Source: Pseudoalteromonas arabiensis
GTDB lineage: Bacteria; Pseudomonadota; Gammaproteobacteria; Enterobacterales; Alteromonadaceae
Assembly (NCBI RefSeq): GCF_001550155.1
Contig: NZ_LRUF01000026.1
Span: forward strand, 567,173 to 631,172
Length of the DNA: 64,000 nt
Direction: 5' to 3'
How positions within the stretch are numbered: position 1 is the first letter of the stretch; every line of letters starts with the position of its first letter. Position numbers and translations under genes: made by a program. Positions 8,255 through 17,473 of this stretch are shown piece by piece. The notes beneath the pieces are model-generated. The model was not told where the DNA came from and searched no databases. It saw nothing but the letters and a program-made list of their open reading frames with translations.

Positions 8255-9781
8255 ATGAGCACAATTCGTCAGCAAGACTTCATTGATAGCATTGAAGATG
8301 CATTGCAATACATTTCTTTTTATCACCCTCTCGATTTCGTACAAGCCTTAGAAAAAGCTTACAACAAAGAGCAAAGTAAAGCGGCAAAAGATGCCATCGC
8401 GCAAATTTTAATTAACTCTCGTATGTCTGCTGAAGGTAAACGTCCACTGTGCCAAGATACAGGTATCATTACTTGTTTCGTGAAAGTAGGTATGGATGTT
8501 AAGTGGGATAAAACAGACATGACTGTTCAGCAAATGGTTGATGAAGGTACACGTCGCGCATACTTAAACCCAGACAACCCGTTACGTGCATCAATTGTTG
8601 CAGACCCAGCTGGTACGCGTAAAAACACCAAAGACAATACTCCTTCAGTTGTTCACATCGACTTAGTGCCAGGCGCTGAAGTTGAAGTAATGGTAGCTGC
8701 GAAGGGCGGCGGCTCAGAAAATAAAACGAAAATGGTTATGCTTAACCCATCTGATGATGTGGCTGCATGGGTTGAAAAAACATTACCAACGATGGGGGCG
8801 GGCTGGTGTCCACCTGGCATGCTAGGTATAGGTATTGGTGGTACGGCTGAAAAAGCAGCGGTACTAGCGAAAGAATCATTAATGGATCCGGTTGATATTC
8901 ACGAGCTTATTGAGCGCGGCGCCGAAACAACTGAAGAAAAAATGCGTATCGATATTTTCGAACGCGCTAATAAATTAGGTATTGGTGCACAAGGCCTAGG
9001 TGGTTTAACAACTGTGGTTGATGTAAAAATCAAAACGGCACCGACTCACGCAGCATCAAAACCAGTGGTAATGATCCCTAACTGTGCAGCAACACGTCAC
9101 GTTCACTTCACGTTAGATGGTTCAGGCCCTGCTGATCTTAAAGCACCGAAACTAGAAGATTGGCCTGAAGTTACGTTCGAAGTAGGTGAAGGTACACGTC
9201 GTGTTGACTTAAACACACTGACTAAAGAAGACACACAAGAATGGAAGATGGGTGAAACTGTACTTCTGTCTGGTACTATTTTAACGGGTCGTGATGCCGC
9301 GCATAAGCGTTTACAAGATATGATCCAATCAGGTGAAGGTTTACCTGAAGGCGTTGATTTCGATAACAAGTTTATCTACTACGTTGGCCCTGTAGATGCA
9401 GTGGGTGATGAAGCGGTAGGTCCTGCTGGCCCAACAACAGCAACGCGTATGGATAAATTCACTGATATGATGTTAGAAAACACAGGCATCATCGGTATGA
9501 TTGGTAAAGCTGAGCGTGGCCCTGCAACGGTTGAATCAATCAAAAACAATAAGTCTATTTACTTAATGGCGGTAGGTGGTGCGGCTTACCTTGTATCTAA
9601 AGCAATCAAGAAAGCACGTGTTGTTGCATTCGAAGATTTAGGTATGGAAGCAATTTACGAGTTTGAAGTAGAAGATATGCCAGTAACGGTTGCTGTGGAT
9701 AGTGAAGGTGCCAATGCGCACACGCAAGGCCCTGCTATTTGGAAAGCAAAAATTGAAGAACTTGATGGCAAATTAAAATAA
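8255..9781 (+). CDS. Class I (iron-sulfur) fumarate hydratase
   Basis: 508 aa, within the range of FumA/FumB-type class I fumarases. It interconverts fumarate and L-malate in the TCA cycle, cytoplasmic, oxygen-sensitive [4Fe-4S] cluster. Candidate cluster cysteines are C66 (RPLCQDTG), C185 (GWCPPGMLGIGIGG) and C277 (IPNCAATRH). The alpha region covers about 1-290 and the swivelling beta region the rest (GRDAAHKR, YYVGPVDAVGDEAVGPAGPTTATRMD). Monocistronic with a strong terminator. It could be named fumA or fumB; the paralogue cannot be decided. Confidence 0.94.
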   Translation: MSTIRQQDFIDSIEDALQYISFYHPLDFVQALEKAYNKEQSKAAKDAIAQILINSRMSAEGKRPLCQDTGIITCFVKVGMDVKWDKTDMTVQQMVDEGTRRAYLNPDNPLRASIVADPAGTRKNTKDNTPSVVHIDLVPGAEVEVMVAAKGGGSENKTKMVMLNPSDDVAAWVEKTLPTMGAGWCPPGMLGIGIGGTAEKAAVLAKESLMDPVDIHELIERGAETTEEKMRIDIFERANKLGIGAQGLGGLTTVVDVKIKTAPTHAASKPVVMIPNCAATRHVHFTLDGSGPADLKAPKLEDWPEVTFEVGEGTRRVDLNTLTKEDTQEWKMGETVLLSGTILTGRDAAHKRLQDMIQSGEGLPEGVDFDNKFIYYVGPVDAVGDEAVGPAGPTTATRMDKFTDMMLENTGIIGMIGKAERGPATVESIKNNKSIYLMAVGGAAYLVSKAIKKARVVAFEDLGMEAIYEFEVEDMPVTVAVDSEGANAHTQGPAIWKAKIEELDGKLK

Positions 9782-9803
9782 CCATCTTGCAACGCTTTTA
9801 ATA

Positions 9804-9831
9804 AAAACGGCGCACCTGCGCCGTTTTTTTT
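9804..9831 (+). terminator. Fumarase terminator
   Basis: Stem AAAACGGCGC / GCGCCGTTTT, loop ACCT, followed by more T residues: a strong intrinsic terminator 22 bases after the stop. Confidence 0.93.
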
Positions 9832-10174
9832 CAGCTCTGACCAGTCTCAGTTATTTTCTCAACATATCTTTAAAAAGCAGATTCTTCTTGGCTTTATTGC
9901 TACATTCTTCTTGTCACTTTTTCTTTACGCTATACTTTACCTTTACGTTCACGTAATAAAGTTGCTGATGTAAATAGTTTATTTTGAATTAACAATGCTT
10001 AATATTTGCTTTGGCAGGTATATTTTTCCCTTAAAGCGTTATTTTTTGAGTGGTTGTTTCAACGTGGGAACTTTATCATCTCATTTAGTGGCAAGGGAGC
10101 ATTCGAAGTGATAGAGTCTCGGCAATTTCAGCGCTCACACCCTTTGGGGTAAGAAAATTTCGGAGTATTTAACT
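9832..10174. other. Leucine dehydrogenase upstream region
   Basis: 343 bases without a supportable ORF. It holds a 6-bp-arm palindrome TTACGT-TC-ACGTAA at 9943-9956. ATTCTTCTTG occurs twice (about 9890 and 9903). The ribosome-binding site CGGAG precedes the GTG start of the next gene. The long leader suggests regulation. Confidence 0.5.
9942..9957. promoter_or_regulatory. Palindromic candidate operator upstream of leucine dehydrogenase
   Basis: TTTACGTTCACGTAAT has 6-bp perfect arms around TC. Its shape resembles sites of MerR-family regulators such as LiuR, which controls branched-chain amino-acid degradation in related bacteria. That assignment is from memory of the family and is tentative; no such regulator is encoded in this window. 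Confidence 0.35.
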
Positions 10175-11215
10175 GTGGCTGTATTTAATAAAGTCGACTT
10201 TGATAACCACGAGCAAGTGGTGTTTTGTTCAGATAAAGAATCAGGCCTTAAGGCGATTATTGCGGTTCATAATACCAAGTTAGGTCCAGCTGTTGGTGGT
10301 TGTAGAATGTGGGACTACGCAACAGATGAAGCTGCCGTAACAGATGCACTTCGTTTATCAAAAGGTATGACGTATAAAAATGCTGTGGCACGTTTACCAT
10401 TTGGTGGCGGTAAGTCAGTAATTATCGGTAATGCAAAAGAAATTAAATCAGAGCAGCTTTTCCGTGCATTTGGTCGCCAATTAGAGCGTTTAAGTGGTAG
10501 CTACTATTCCGCTGAAGACGTAAACATCACCTGTGATGATGTGGCTATCATGAACAAAGAAACTAACTATGTACTAGGCCTTGAAGGCAAAAGTGGTAAC
10601 CCATCACCATTCACAGCCTATGGTACGTTCTTAGGTATTAAAGCCGCTTTACAACACCAACGTGGTCATCAAGATCTTGCTGGTATCAAAGTAGCAGTGC
10701 AGGGCTTAGGTGCAGTAGCATACGGTCTTTGTAAGCATTTGCACGAAGCGGGTGCAACGTTATTTGTAACAGATATTAACGAGCAAGCTGTTGAGCGTGT
10801 TGTAAATGACTTCAATGCAACGGCTGTGGGTATTGATGAAATCTACGACTTAGATGTTGATGTGTATGCACCATGTGCACTAGGCGCAACGGTAAATGAC
10901 ACGACTATCCCGCGTTTAAAAGCAACAATTATTGCAGGTTGTGCGAATAACCAATTAGCAGAGTCTCGTCACGGAGAAATTATCCGTGAAAAAGGTATCT
11001 TATATGCACCAGATTACGTAATTAACGCAGGTGGTATTATCAACGTTTACTACGAAACTGCACCAGAAGGTTATAGTGCAGAAGCATCAACTAAACACGT
11101 TGAAGGCATTTTTGATACGCTAACTGAAATCTTTGCTCGCTCTGAAAAAGAGCAAAAATCGACGCATTTAATTGCCGATGAACTAGCATTAGAAATCATC
11201 GAAAACGGTTTATAA
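10175..11215 (+). CDS. ldh: Leucine dehydrogenase (Glu/Leu/Phe/Val dehydrogenase family)
   Basis: 346 aa, starting at GTG with CGGAG upstream. It oxidatively deaminates branched-chain amino acids with NAD+ to the keto acids, cytoplasmic. The substrate domain has GPAVGGCRMW, LRLSKGMTYKNA and LPFGGGKSVI with the catalytic lysine, and EDVNIT. The NAD-binding Rossmann segment is KVAVQGLGAVAYGLCKHLHEAGA (GxGxxA-like). The C-terminus has GCANNQL and PDYVINAGGIINVY. The length (about 345-365) fits LeuDH, not the longer GluDH. Monocistronic. Confidence 0.93.
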   Translation: MAVFNKVDFDNHEQVVFCSDKESGLKAIIAVHNTKLGPAVGGCRMWDYATDEAAVTDALRLSKGMTYKNAVARLPFGGGKSVIIGNAKEIKSEQLFRAFGRQLERLSGSYYSAEDVNITCDDVAIMNKETNYVLGLEGKSGNPSPFTAYGTFLGIKAALQHQRGHQDLAGIKVAVQGLGAVAYGLCKHLHEAGATLFVTDINEQAVERVVNDFNATAVGIDEIYDLDVDVYAPCALGATVNDTTIPRLKATIIAGCANNQLAESRHGEIIREKGILYAPDYVINAGGIINVYYETAPEGYSAEASTKHVEGIFDTLTEIFARSEKEQKSTHLIADELALEIIENGL

Positions 11216-11243
11216 TTTAGTAAATCGACTAAATTTATAGTTA

Positions 11244-11272
11244 AAAAAAGGTGCGCAAGTCGCACCTTTTTT
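11244..11272 (+). terminator. Leucine dehydrogenase terminator
   Basis: Stem AAAAAAGGTGCG / CGCACCTTTTTT, loop CAAGT, 28 bases after the stop. Confidence 0.92.
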
Positions 11273-11351
11273 GTCTCTGTTATTTATCGCATCAAGGTGA
11301 CGAAGTAATGCTTGCTAGGTACACTCGGTTTTTAAATCTCGAGGACGCCTA

Positions 11352-12008
11352 ATGAAAACTCTATCTTGTGAAGTCACCCCAATTAACCTTAATACTTGGC
11401 CTCGTAAACAGCATTTCGCTTTCTTTAAAGAATTTTCTCTGCCTTTTTTTAATGTGTGTGTGTCGCTCGACATGGCGGCTCTTTACAACAAGTGCAAAGC
11501 AGAGCCGTATTCGTTCTTTCACAGCTATGTCTACCTAACGCTTGAAGCATGTCATGACTATGCGCCAATGCGTCAACGTATAGTTGATTCTCTACCTGTG
11601 CAGTTGTCATCGGTAAGAGGAAGTGTGGTCGAGCTTGCAGAAGATGAAACATTCCGCTTTAGTTATTTTGAAAAACACGCCTCGATTGAAGACTTCTCAA
11701 AACACGCCATTGCAGTGGGTAAAACAAGTAAAGCAAAACCATTTTTCTCTGATGCATTTGCTGCAACAGAAGGGCAACCTGATCTTATCCATATATCAGT
11801 GCTACCGTGGTTAAATTTTACTGGTTTTTCTCATGCTGTGAGTGAAGGTCATGGTCTTGGCATTCCTAAATTTGTATTTGGTCAGTTTGACTTACAAACT
11901 GGCAAGATGCCGCTATCAATCGATGTGCATCACGCGTTGATGGATGGCTTACATGTCGCACGTTTTGTAAAACTACTGCAAGAAAAAATTAATGATTTTT
12001 GTAAATAA
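11352..12008 (+). CDS. Chloramphenicol acetyltransferase-like protein
   Basis: 218 aa, the length of classical CATs (about 210-220). The C-terminal catalytic signature is SIDVHHALMDGLHVARF, with H194 as the expected general base and D198 as structural partner. The N-terminus (NTWPRKQHFAFFKEFSLPFFNVCVSLD) matches the CAT fold start. CATs are cytoplasmic trimers transferring acetyl from acetyl-CoA. Chromosomal CAT-like proteins of environmental bacteria often do not confer drug resistance, so the natural substrate is open. It stands alone after leucine dehydrogenase. Confidence 0.85.
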   Translation: MKTLSCEVTPINLNTWPRKQHFAFFKEFSLPFFNVCVSLDMAALYNKCKAEPYSFFHSYVYLTLEACHDYAPMRQRIVDSLPVQLSSVRGSVVELAEDETFRFSYFEKHASIEDFSKHAIAVGKTSKAKPFFSDAFAATEGQPDLIHISVLPWLNFTGFSHAVSEGHGLGIPKFVFGQFDLQTGKMPLSIDVHHALMDGLHVARFVKLLQEKINDFCK

Positions 12009-12106
12009 TTGTTGCTAATTGTGATTAAACTGAGTAAAAATTAGCACTTAGGTAGTATTTGCTCAGTTGGTTGAATTTTCGCTTATTCTGCAAAACTATA
12101 CACAGT

Positions 12107-12125
12107 AATAATGATAATAAATATC
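12107..12125 (+). promoter_or_regulatory. Candidate Fur box
   Basis: The 19-mer AATAATGATAATAAATATC matches the Fur consensus GATAATGATAATCATTATC at 16 of 19 positions by direct count. It ends 13 bases before the ATG of the propeller-diguanylate cyclase, where bound repressor would block transcription or initiation. AT-richness raises the chance background. Confidence 0.4.
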
Positions 12126-12138
12126 AAGGTTTTATTTT

Positions 12139-15030
12139 ATGGCGCGGGTAATCTGCTGTGTGTTGTTATTTTTAAGTTTTGGGCTTATAGCCAAACCGGC
12201 ACGGCTGTCATTAACAGATTACTTCACTGAAACATGGAGCACTCGCTCTGGCCTACCGCATAACAGTATCAATAGTGTTAGCCAAACAAAAGATGGTTAT
12301 ATTTGGGTGGCAACGTGGGAAGGCTTAGCACGTTTTAACGGACGAGAATTTAAACTTTTTACCCGCACAGAACTTCCAGGTTTACCTGACTCAGGTCTAC
12401 GCAGTTTGATTGCCACAGAGAACGGAGATTTGTACATAGTCGGTGCTCGTGGAGGAATTGCGAAAAGGTCGCAAGGTCATTGGCAGGCACTCCCAGCTTC
12501 ATCAACAATGGTAAATCATGCCCTTATTACAAAAAGTGGAGAGCTTTGGCTCGCTTTAGAGGGGCAAGGTATACTTTACCGCTCATCTGAACAAGCGCCT
12601 GAACAACAGCTACTAGATAAGCTAAGTGTGTATCGATTATTACAAGATAATGATGGTGTTATCTGGGCAGCAACAAGTGATGGCTTATATAAAATTATCA
12701 ATAAAAAAGTCAGTAAAGTTAGCTCAAATTCAGGTTTACCTGATACATCCGTTTTTACTTTATTACTTACCCAATCAGGTGATTTAGTTGTAGGAACTGA
12801 GAGTGGAGCCTGGAAAAAGCAACACGATGTATTTGTTTCCATAAATGATATTTTAAACAATGAATCAATATCGAGTTTGCTTGAAGATGCAAAAGGGGAC
12901 TTATGGTTTGGCACCATTAATAAAGGTGTTTTTAGGTTAAGTGAGCGAGGGCTCGAGAACCTAGATGCGGATGATGGATTGCCTAACAACCGGATCTTAT
13001 CTCTTTGGCAAGATCGTGAAAAAAGTATCTGGGTTGGTACTAATGCAGGACTGTTTAGATTACGAGAAGCGCCATTTACCAACTGGAGTCAAAGTCGGGG
13101 GTTGGCATCTGATTATGTCAGAACAGTTCTTTCCCACTCCGATGGCAGTGTATGGGTTGGAAGCAGTAATGGGCTCAACCGCATTGAGAAGGGTGAAATT
13201 AGCACTTTAAGACAAGCTTATGAACGTGATCCTTTATCGGTGTTGAGTTTAACCGAAGATAAAAAAGGTGATGTTTGGTTAGGCACGTATACAGCCGGCT
13301 TAATGAAAGTCGTTAATAATAAAATTTACCCTGTAAAAAATAGAAAAAACGGTTTAATCAGCAATGAAGTTCGTTCGTTACTTTTTGATTCTGAAAATAA
13401 TTTATGGATAGGTACTGCCAGTGGATTAACAAAGTTAAGCGAAGATGGGCAAGTGTATTCTTATACATCAGAAAATGGTTTAGCGGGTGACTTTATTATA
13501 GCCTTGGCGGAGGACACTCAAGGTCGATTATGGATTGGTACCGGAGTCGGTGTGTCAATTTATACACCGTCTGAGGACCGTTTTGCCACTATCACTTTTC
13601 CAGAATACTTTAGCACTGAATACGCGTTTGGCTTTTATGTAGACGATACCGATATGTGGTTAGCCACTGACAGAGGGTTGGTTCGTTATAATATGCTAAA
13701 CGACACAATGGCACTATTTGGTCGTCAAGAAGGGCTACCTGTCGATAAATTATTTCAGATAGTTGAGCAAGGTGGCTCACTTTGGTTGACAAGTAATAGA
13801 GGTATTATTCAGGTAAACAAGGCGCAATTAGTCGCATTTTTAGATGAGCCTGACCGCGTTAATCCACTTACTGTGTCCATGCAGCTCTATGATGAAGGTG
13901 ATGGCATGCTGAGCGCTCAAGCTAATGGAGGCTCAACACCTGCAGCAACACTTCACTCTGATGGGCAAATATGGATTGCTACCGCCCGTGGTGTTGCTGT
14001 CGCGACGCCTGAGCGGCTAAAAGAAGCCAGTACACGTCAATTATCCACCGTCATTGAAAGCTTTGATGTGGATGGCAGAGCGGTTACATTGCCACCAAGT
14101 AATGAAGTGCTTAACCTGTCGCCAGGTATTTCTCGGGTGTCTTTTAATTATGCGGGGCTGAGCTTTATTATGCCTCAGCGACTTAACTATCAGACCCAAC
14201 TGAGCGGTTACAATGAACAGTGGGTTGATAGAGGGCGCTTGGCTATTACTGAATACACGAATTTAGCGCCAGGTGAGTATACCTTTAAAGTGCGTGCCGG
14301 CTATCCCAACAGCGATTGGCAAGATAACGAGCAAGTTTTACGCTTTAGAATAGCCCCTTATTTTTGGCAGAAGACAAGCTTCAAACTTTTAATCGTTTTT
14401 GCCTTTATTCTAATAGCTTACAGTATTTATAAATTTCGTTTATACCACTATAAACGGATTGAAATAGAGTTAACCGAAAAAGTAGAGCAACAAATGCATG
14501 ACTTGAAAAAGCAAGCGGATGCATTTGCACATTTGGCTAATCATGATCAGTTAACTCAGTTGCCTAATCGACGCGCTTTCGATGTTTGTTTGTCACAAAG
14601 TTTTGATAAATTCAGAAAAGAGAATAAATTCTTCTCTATTGCGATCATGGATATTGATCATTTCAAGTCAATTAACGACAATTTTTCTCATCTAATAGGT
14701 GATAAAGTAATTTGTGAAATAGCACGCTTACTCACTTTAAATTGTACCCATATAGGTCAAGCTGCTCGCTGGGGTGGCGAGGAATTTACGCTCTTATTCC
14801 CAGAAAAAACAGCAAAAGAGGCGGCACGAGTATGTGATGTGATTCGCCTTGAGATTGCAAACTATGATTTCTCGCATATCGCCAGTGGTTTGTCTGTTAC
14901 GGTTAGCTTTGGTTTAGCTGACAGCCAAAGTGCAAGTGATTACGATCGGCTTTTAGCACAAGCTGATAAGGCATTATATTGCGCCAAATCCGCAGGACGA
15001 AATCAGGTTGTTATTTACCGCAATGAATAA
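12139..15030 (+). CDS. Two-component-propeller sensor diguanylate cyclase
   Basis: 963 aa. Signal peptide at 1-18. From about 25 to 640 there are repeated seven- to fourteen-blade Reg_prop units (pattern DG.IW.GT..GL.R). A Y_Y_Y domain follows (about 670-750: NYQTQLSGYNEQW..Y.NLAPGEYTFKV). One membrane helix lies near 755-775, then a short coiled coil, then GGDEF (about 800-960) with HDQLTQLPNRRAF and an intact active site RWGGEEF. It probably senses a periplasmic ligand, perhaps a sugar or peptide, and makes c-di-GMP in the cytoplasm. The histidine kinase usual for this sensor type is replaced by GGDEF. A Fur-like box lies directly upstream. Confidence 0.92.
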   Translation: MARVICCVLLFLSFGLIAKPARLSLTDYFTETWSTRSGLPHNSINSVSQTKDGYIWVATWEGLARFNGREFKLFTRTELPGLPDSGLRSLIATENGDLYIVGARGGIAKRSQGHWQALPASSTMVNHALITKSGELWLALEGQGILYRSSEQAPEQQLLDKLSVYRLLQDNDGVIWAATSDGLYKIINKKVSKVSSNSGLPDTSVFTLLLTQSGDLVVGTESGAWKKQHDVFVSINDILNNESISSLLEDAKGDLWFGTINKGVFRLSERGLENLDADDGLPNNRILSLWQDREKSIWVGTNAGLFRLREAPFTNWSQSRGLASDYVRTVLSHSDGSVWVGSSNGLNRIEKGEISTLRQAYERDPLSVLSLTEDKKGDVWLGTYTAGLMKVVNNKIYPVKNRKNGLISNEVRSLLFDSENNLWIGTASGLTKLSEDGQVYSYTSENGLAGDFIIALAEDTQGRLWIGTGVGVSIYTPSEDRFATITFPEYFSTEYAFGFYVDDTDMWLATDRGLVRYNMLNDTMALFGRQEGLPVDKLFQIVEQGGSLWLTSNRGIIQVNKAQLVAFLDEPDRVNPLTVSMQLYDEGDGMLSAQANGGSTPAATLHSDGQIWIATARGVAVATPERLKEASTRQLSTVIESFDVDGRAVTLPPSNEVLNLSPGISRVSFNYAGLSFIMPQRLNYQTQLSGYNEQWVDRGRLAITEYTNLAPGEYTFKVRAGYPNSDWQDNEQVLRFRIAPYFWQKTSFKLLIVFAFILIAYSIYKFRLYHYKRIEIELTEKVEQQMHDLKKQADAFAHLANHDQLTQLPNRRAFDVCLSQSFDKFRKENKFFSIAIMDIDHFKSINDNFSHLIGDKVICEIARLLTLNCTHIGQAARWGGEEFTLLFPEKTAKEAARVCDVIRLEIANYDFSHIASGLSVTVSFGLADSQSASDYDRLLAQADKALYCAKSAGRNQVVIYRNE

Positions 15031-15057
15031 TTAGTTCCTCAATCAGTTATTGATTAC

Positions 15058-15077
15058 AAAATAAAATGTTTTATTTT
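15058..15077 (+). terminator. AT-only palindrome, possible terminator
   Basis: AAAATAAAA-TG-TTTTATTTT, 27 bases after the diguanylate cyclase stop. The stem has no G/C, so termination strength is doubtful. Confidence 0.4.
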
Positions 15078-15181
15078 TGTACACGTTTTCGGCTTCAAGG
15101 TGGTGTTATTAAAGGTACATTACTTACGTTAATGTTTACATAAAAATATAAAATTAACAATTCATTCACTTTTGATCTACA

Positions 15182-15222
15182 TTTTTGTTCCCCGTATGGG
15201 GTTTTATAAAAGGGAACAAAAA
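15182..15222 (+). promoter_or_regulatory. Inverted repeat covering the LasA-like gene ribosome-binding site
   Basis: A perfect 11-bp inverted repeat, TTTTTGTTCCC (15182-15192) and GGGAACAAAAA (15212-15222), ends one base before the ATG at 15224. The 3' arm contains the purine-rich GGGAA that is the likely Shine-Dalgarno. A folded leader would therefore hide the ribosome-binding site. Confidence 0.55.
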
Positions 15223-15223
15223 G

Positions 15224-16435
15224 ATGAATAAACATTTACTAACACTTGCGGTTACGACTGGACTTGGTTTTTCTTCTATAGCGTTTGCCGGTGTGCATAA
15301 CCATGAAACGTTTGAATTTTCAGACCAAGCAGTAGAACAACTGAATCTTAATTCATTATTAATTATGGATGACCAAACATTTGTATTTAATAATGACCTA
15401 TTAAATGAAGACTGGGATAACTACTTCGCGTCGTATGCCCCTGAACTTCAAAGTAAACAAGCTTTTATACTACACTGGGCTGGCTATTATAGTATTAACC
15501 CAAAAGTGATTTTGGCACTGATTGAACAGCAAAGTGAGGGACTCTCTGATCCTTCGGTTGAATTAGAAAGCGTGTTTAAAAATATCTCTGACAAGCAAGG
15601 ATTTGAGGAGCAGGTTAAAGACGTTGCATTTAAATTAAGTCAACGTTTCTATGCCTTTAAACACTGGCAAGAGCAAGCCGTAAAGCATGATAAAAACTCA
15701 AACTCCATAAAGCATTTAATTAGGCCTTCACAAGTGAGTACTGCCGCTACAGCTGCGCTTGCCAGCATGATGAGTAAGCAGCACAATCTGCATGCTCAGG
15801 CAAATGATTCTTTAACTCGCTTCTTAGATATATTCGAGCAACTATCACCCGATCAGTCTCTTATTTTGAACACAGACCAAGTTACGTTTTCAGGGGAAGA
15901 GCAGTCGGTTCAAGCCACATTTACTATGAACTTACCTTGGTCTCAAGGGTATTATTGGTATAGTGGTGGAGCGCATTCAAACACTGGCTCAGGTTATCCT
16001 TATTCTTCATTAGACTTTAACAATGGTTCTGGTGGATGGGGAAGCAATACGCCTTGGGTTCAAGCCGCACATGGTGGGGTCATCACTCGTTTTTCGTCAT
16101 GTAATATACGGGTAACGCACTCAAGTGGCTTTGCAACTAATTATTACCACATGTCTAACTTACAATATAATAATGGTGACACTGTGCAGCCAGGAACGTT
16201 GCTAGGTCGTTATGCGAATAGTTATAACCAAGCACTGTGCGAAGGCGGACAATCGTCTGGTCCACACGTACACTTCACTTTATTACAAAATGGTCAGCAA
16301 GTTTCATTACATAACCGTTATATCAGTAATTACCGTATTGATGTTGGTAATAGTAACTATGATTCAAATTGTAATAACTTTTATTTTGAGCGCAATGGAC
16401 GTAGAACCTGTGCTTGGCAACCCTTATACCGTTAA
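15224..16435 (+). CDS. LasA-type M23 family metallopeptidase, secreted
   Basis: 403 aa from the ATG at 15224; a TTG 39 bases upstream is in frame, but the signal peptide (MNKHLLTLAVTTGLGFSSIAFA) begins here. A propeptide of about 200 residues follows. The mature domain (about 230-403) has zinc ligands in the LasA arrangement: GGAHSNTGSGYPYSSLDF (H and D 13 apart) and GPHVHF. LasA/staphylolysin cleaves glycyl bonds in peptidoglycan cross-bridges and elastin. Cysteines near the end suggest disulfides. It probably lyses competing Gram-positive cells or scavenges protein. Confidence 0.88.
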   Translation: MNKHLLTLAVTTGLGFSSIAFAGVHNHETFEFSDQAVEQLNLNSLLIMDDQTFVFNNDLLNEDWDNYFASYAPELQSKQAFILHWAGYYSINPKVILALIEQQSEGLSDPSVELESVFKNISDKQGFEEQVKDVAFKLSQRFYAFKHWQEQAVKHDKNSNSIKHLIRPSQVSTAATAALASMMSKQHNLHAQANDSLTRFLDIFEQLSPDQSLILNTDQVTFSGEEQSVQATFTMNLPWSQGYYWYSGGAHSNTGSGYPYSSLDFNNGSGGWGSNTPWVQAAHGGVITRFSSCNIRVTHSSGFATNYYHMSNLQYNNGDTVQPGTLLGRYANSYNQALCEGGQSSGPHVHFTLLQNGQQVSLHNRYISNYRIDVGNSNYDSNCNNFYFERNGRRTCAWQPLYR

Positions 16436-16442
16436 TGATGGT

Positions 16443-16467
16443 AAAAGCCGTGTTTAACACGGCTTTT
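16443..16467 (+). terminator. Terminator after the LasA-like gene
   Basis: Stem AAAAGCCGTG / CACGGCTTTT, loop TTTAA, 7 bases after the stop. Confidence 0.9.
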
Positions 16468-16549
16468 AATGTTCAATTAATTTATCAAGTATTGATCTTT
16501 TCTTGTTTGCACACATTTAACTACTAAGACCGTTTTTTAGGCGATGGTA

Positions 16550-17374
16550 ATGCTTAACCTATTTTTGTTACTTTCCTTAGTTATTTTTATTGTGTGTTAT
16601 TGGCGCTGGGATGATATTAGAAATCATTTTTGGCAAAAAAAATACCATCGTTTTGCTCTTAACTCACAGCAAAAGAATTTGTTGCTAAAGTACATGCCCA
16701 TCTACCAAAGAATGACCGACGCCGATCGTGAAAAGCTGGAACGACATATCGTTTGGTTTTTAAATGAAAAACGTTTTATTGGTTGTGATGGCTTAAAACT
16801 TAACGAATCTATGAAGCTGATAGTTGCTGCTGATGCGTGTTTGTTAGTGCTCAATAAACCCTGGCCTTTGTACCGTAATGTAAGAGAAGTTTTATTGTAC
16901 CCTAGTGCTTATTATGCGCCCGAGACTTCGCGAGATGGTGCAGGTTTAGTAAGTTATCACAACGCTGTTCGTCAAGGAGAGTCATGGCCTGGAGGTACAT
17001 TAGTGCTTAGCTGGCATGATGTACTAGAGGGGAATCGCCTGCCAAGCGATGGTCATAATTTAGTGTTTCATGAATTTGCCCATCAACTAGACCAAGAAAC
17101 GGGTAAAACCACAGGTACACCGCTGCTTGCCAGTAATGAAGATTACCAAAAATGGGCAAAAGTATTTAGTCGCGCGTTTAATCAACTCAAAACCCATTTA
17201 GCTTACGGTATGCCACATGTTATTCATAGTTATGGCGCGACCAATGAAGCTGAGTTTTTTGCTGTCATCACCGAAACCTTTTTAGAAAAACCCGCTGAAC
17301 TGAGACAATTTGATCCTGAGATTTATCGCTTGCTAGTTGGCTATTATCAGTTTGATCCCATTGCGTGGCATTAG
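16550..17374 (+). CDS. MtfA-like zinc peptidase (M90 family)
   Basis: 274 aa from the ATG at 16550; the ATG at 16544 is only a few bases from TAGGCG and is a less likely start. One N-terminal membrane helix (LNLFLLLSLVIFIVCYW) is unusual, as E. coli MtfA is cytosolic. The gluzincin motif HEFAHQLD lies near residues 174-181, and the downstream Glu-rich segment NEAEFFAVITETFLE supplies the third ligand. In E. coli MtfA binds and inactivates the repressor Mlc, linking it to glucose PTS control; no Mlc gene is visible here. Confidence 0.88.
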   Translation: MLNLFLLLSLVIFIVCYWRWDDIRNHFWQKKYHRFALNSQQKNLLLKYMPIYQRMTDADREKLERHIVWFLNEKRFIGCDGLKLNESMKLIVAADACLLVLNKPWPLYRNVREVLLYPSAYYAPETSRDGAGLVSYHNAVRQGESWPGGTLVLSWHDVLEGNRLPSDGHNLVFHEFAHQLDQETGKTTGTPLLASNEDYQKWAKVFSRAFNQLKTHLAYGMPHVIHSYGATNEAEFFAVITETFLEKPAELRQFDPEIYRLLVGYYQFDPIAWH

Positions 17375-17473
17375 TCGACTATTTACGTCTGTTTAACACG
17401 AATCACTGGAATCTTGCTATGCTATTTGGTGCAATCTTAAAAGTGTGCAAAAACAATAAAAAGTGAGATTTCA

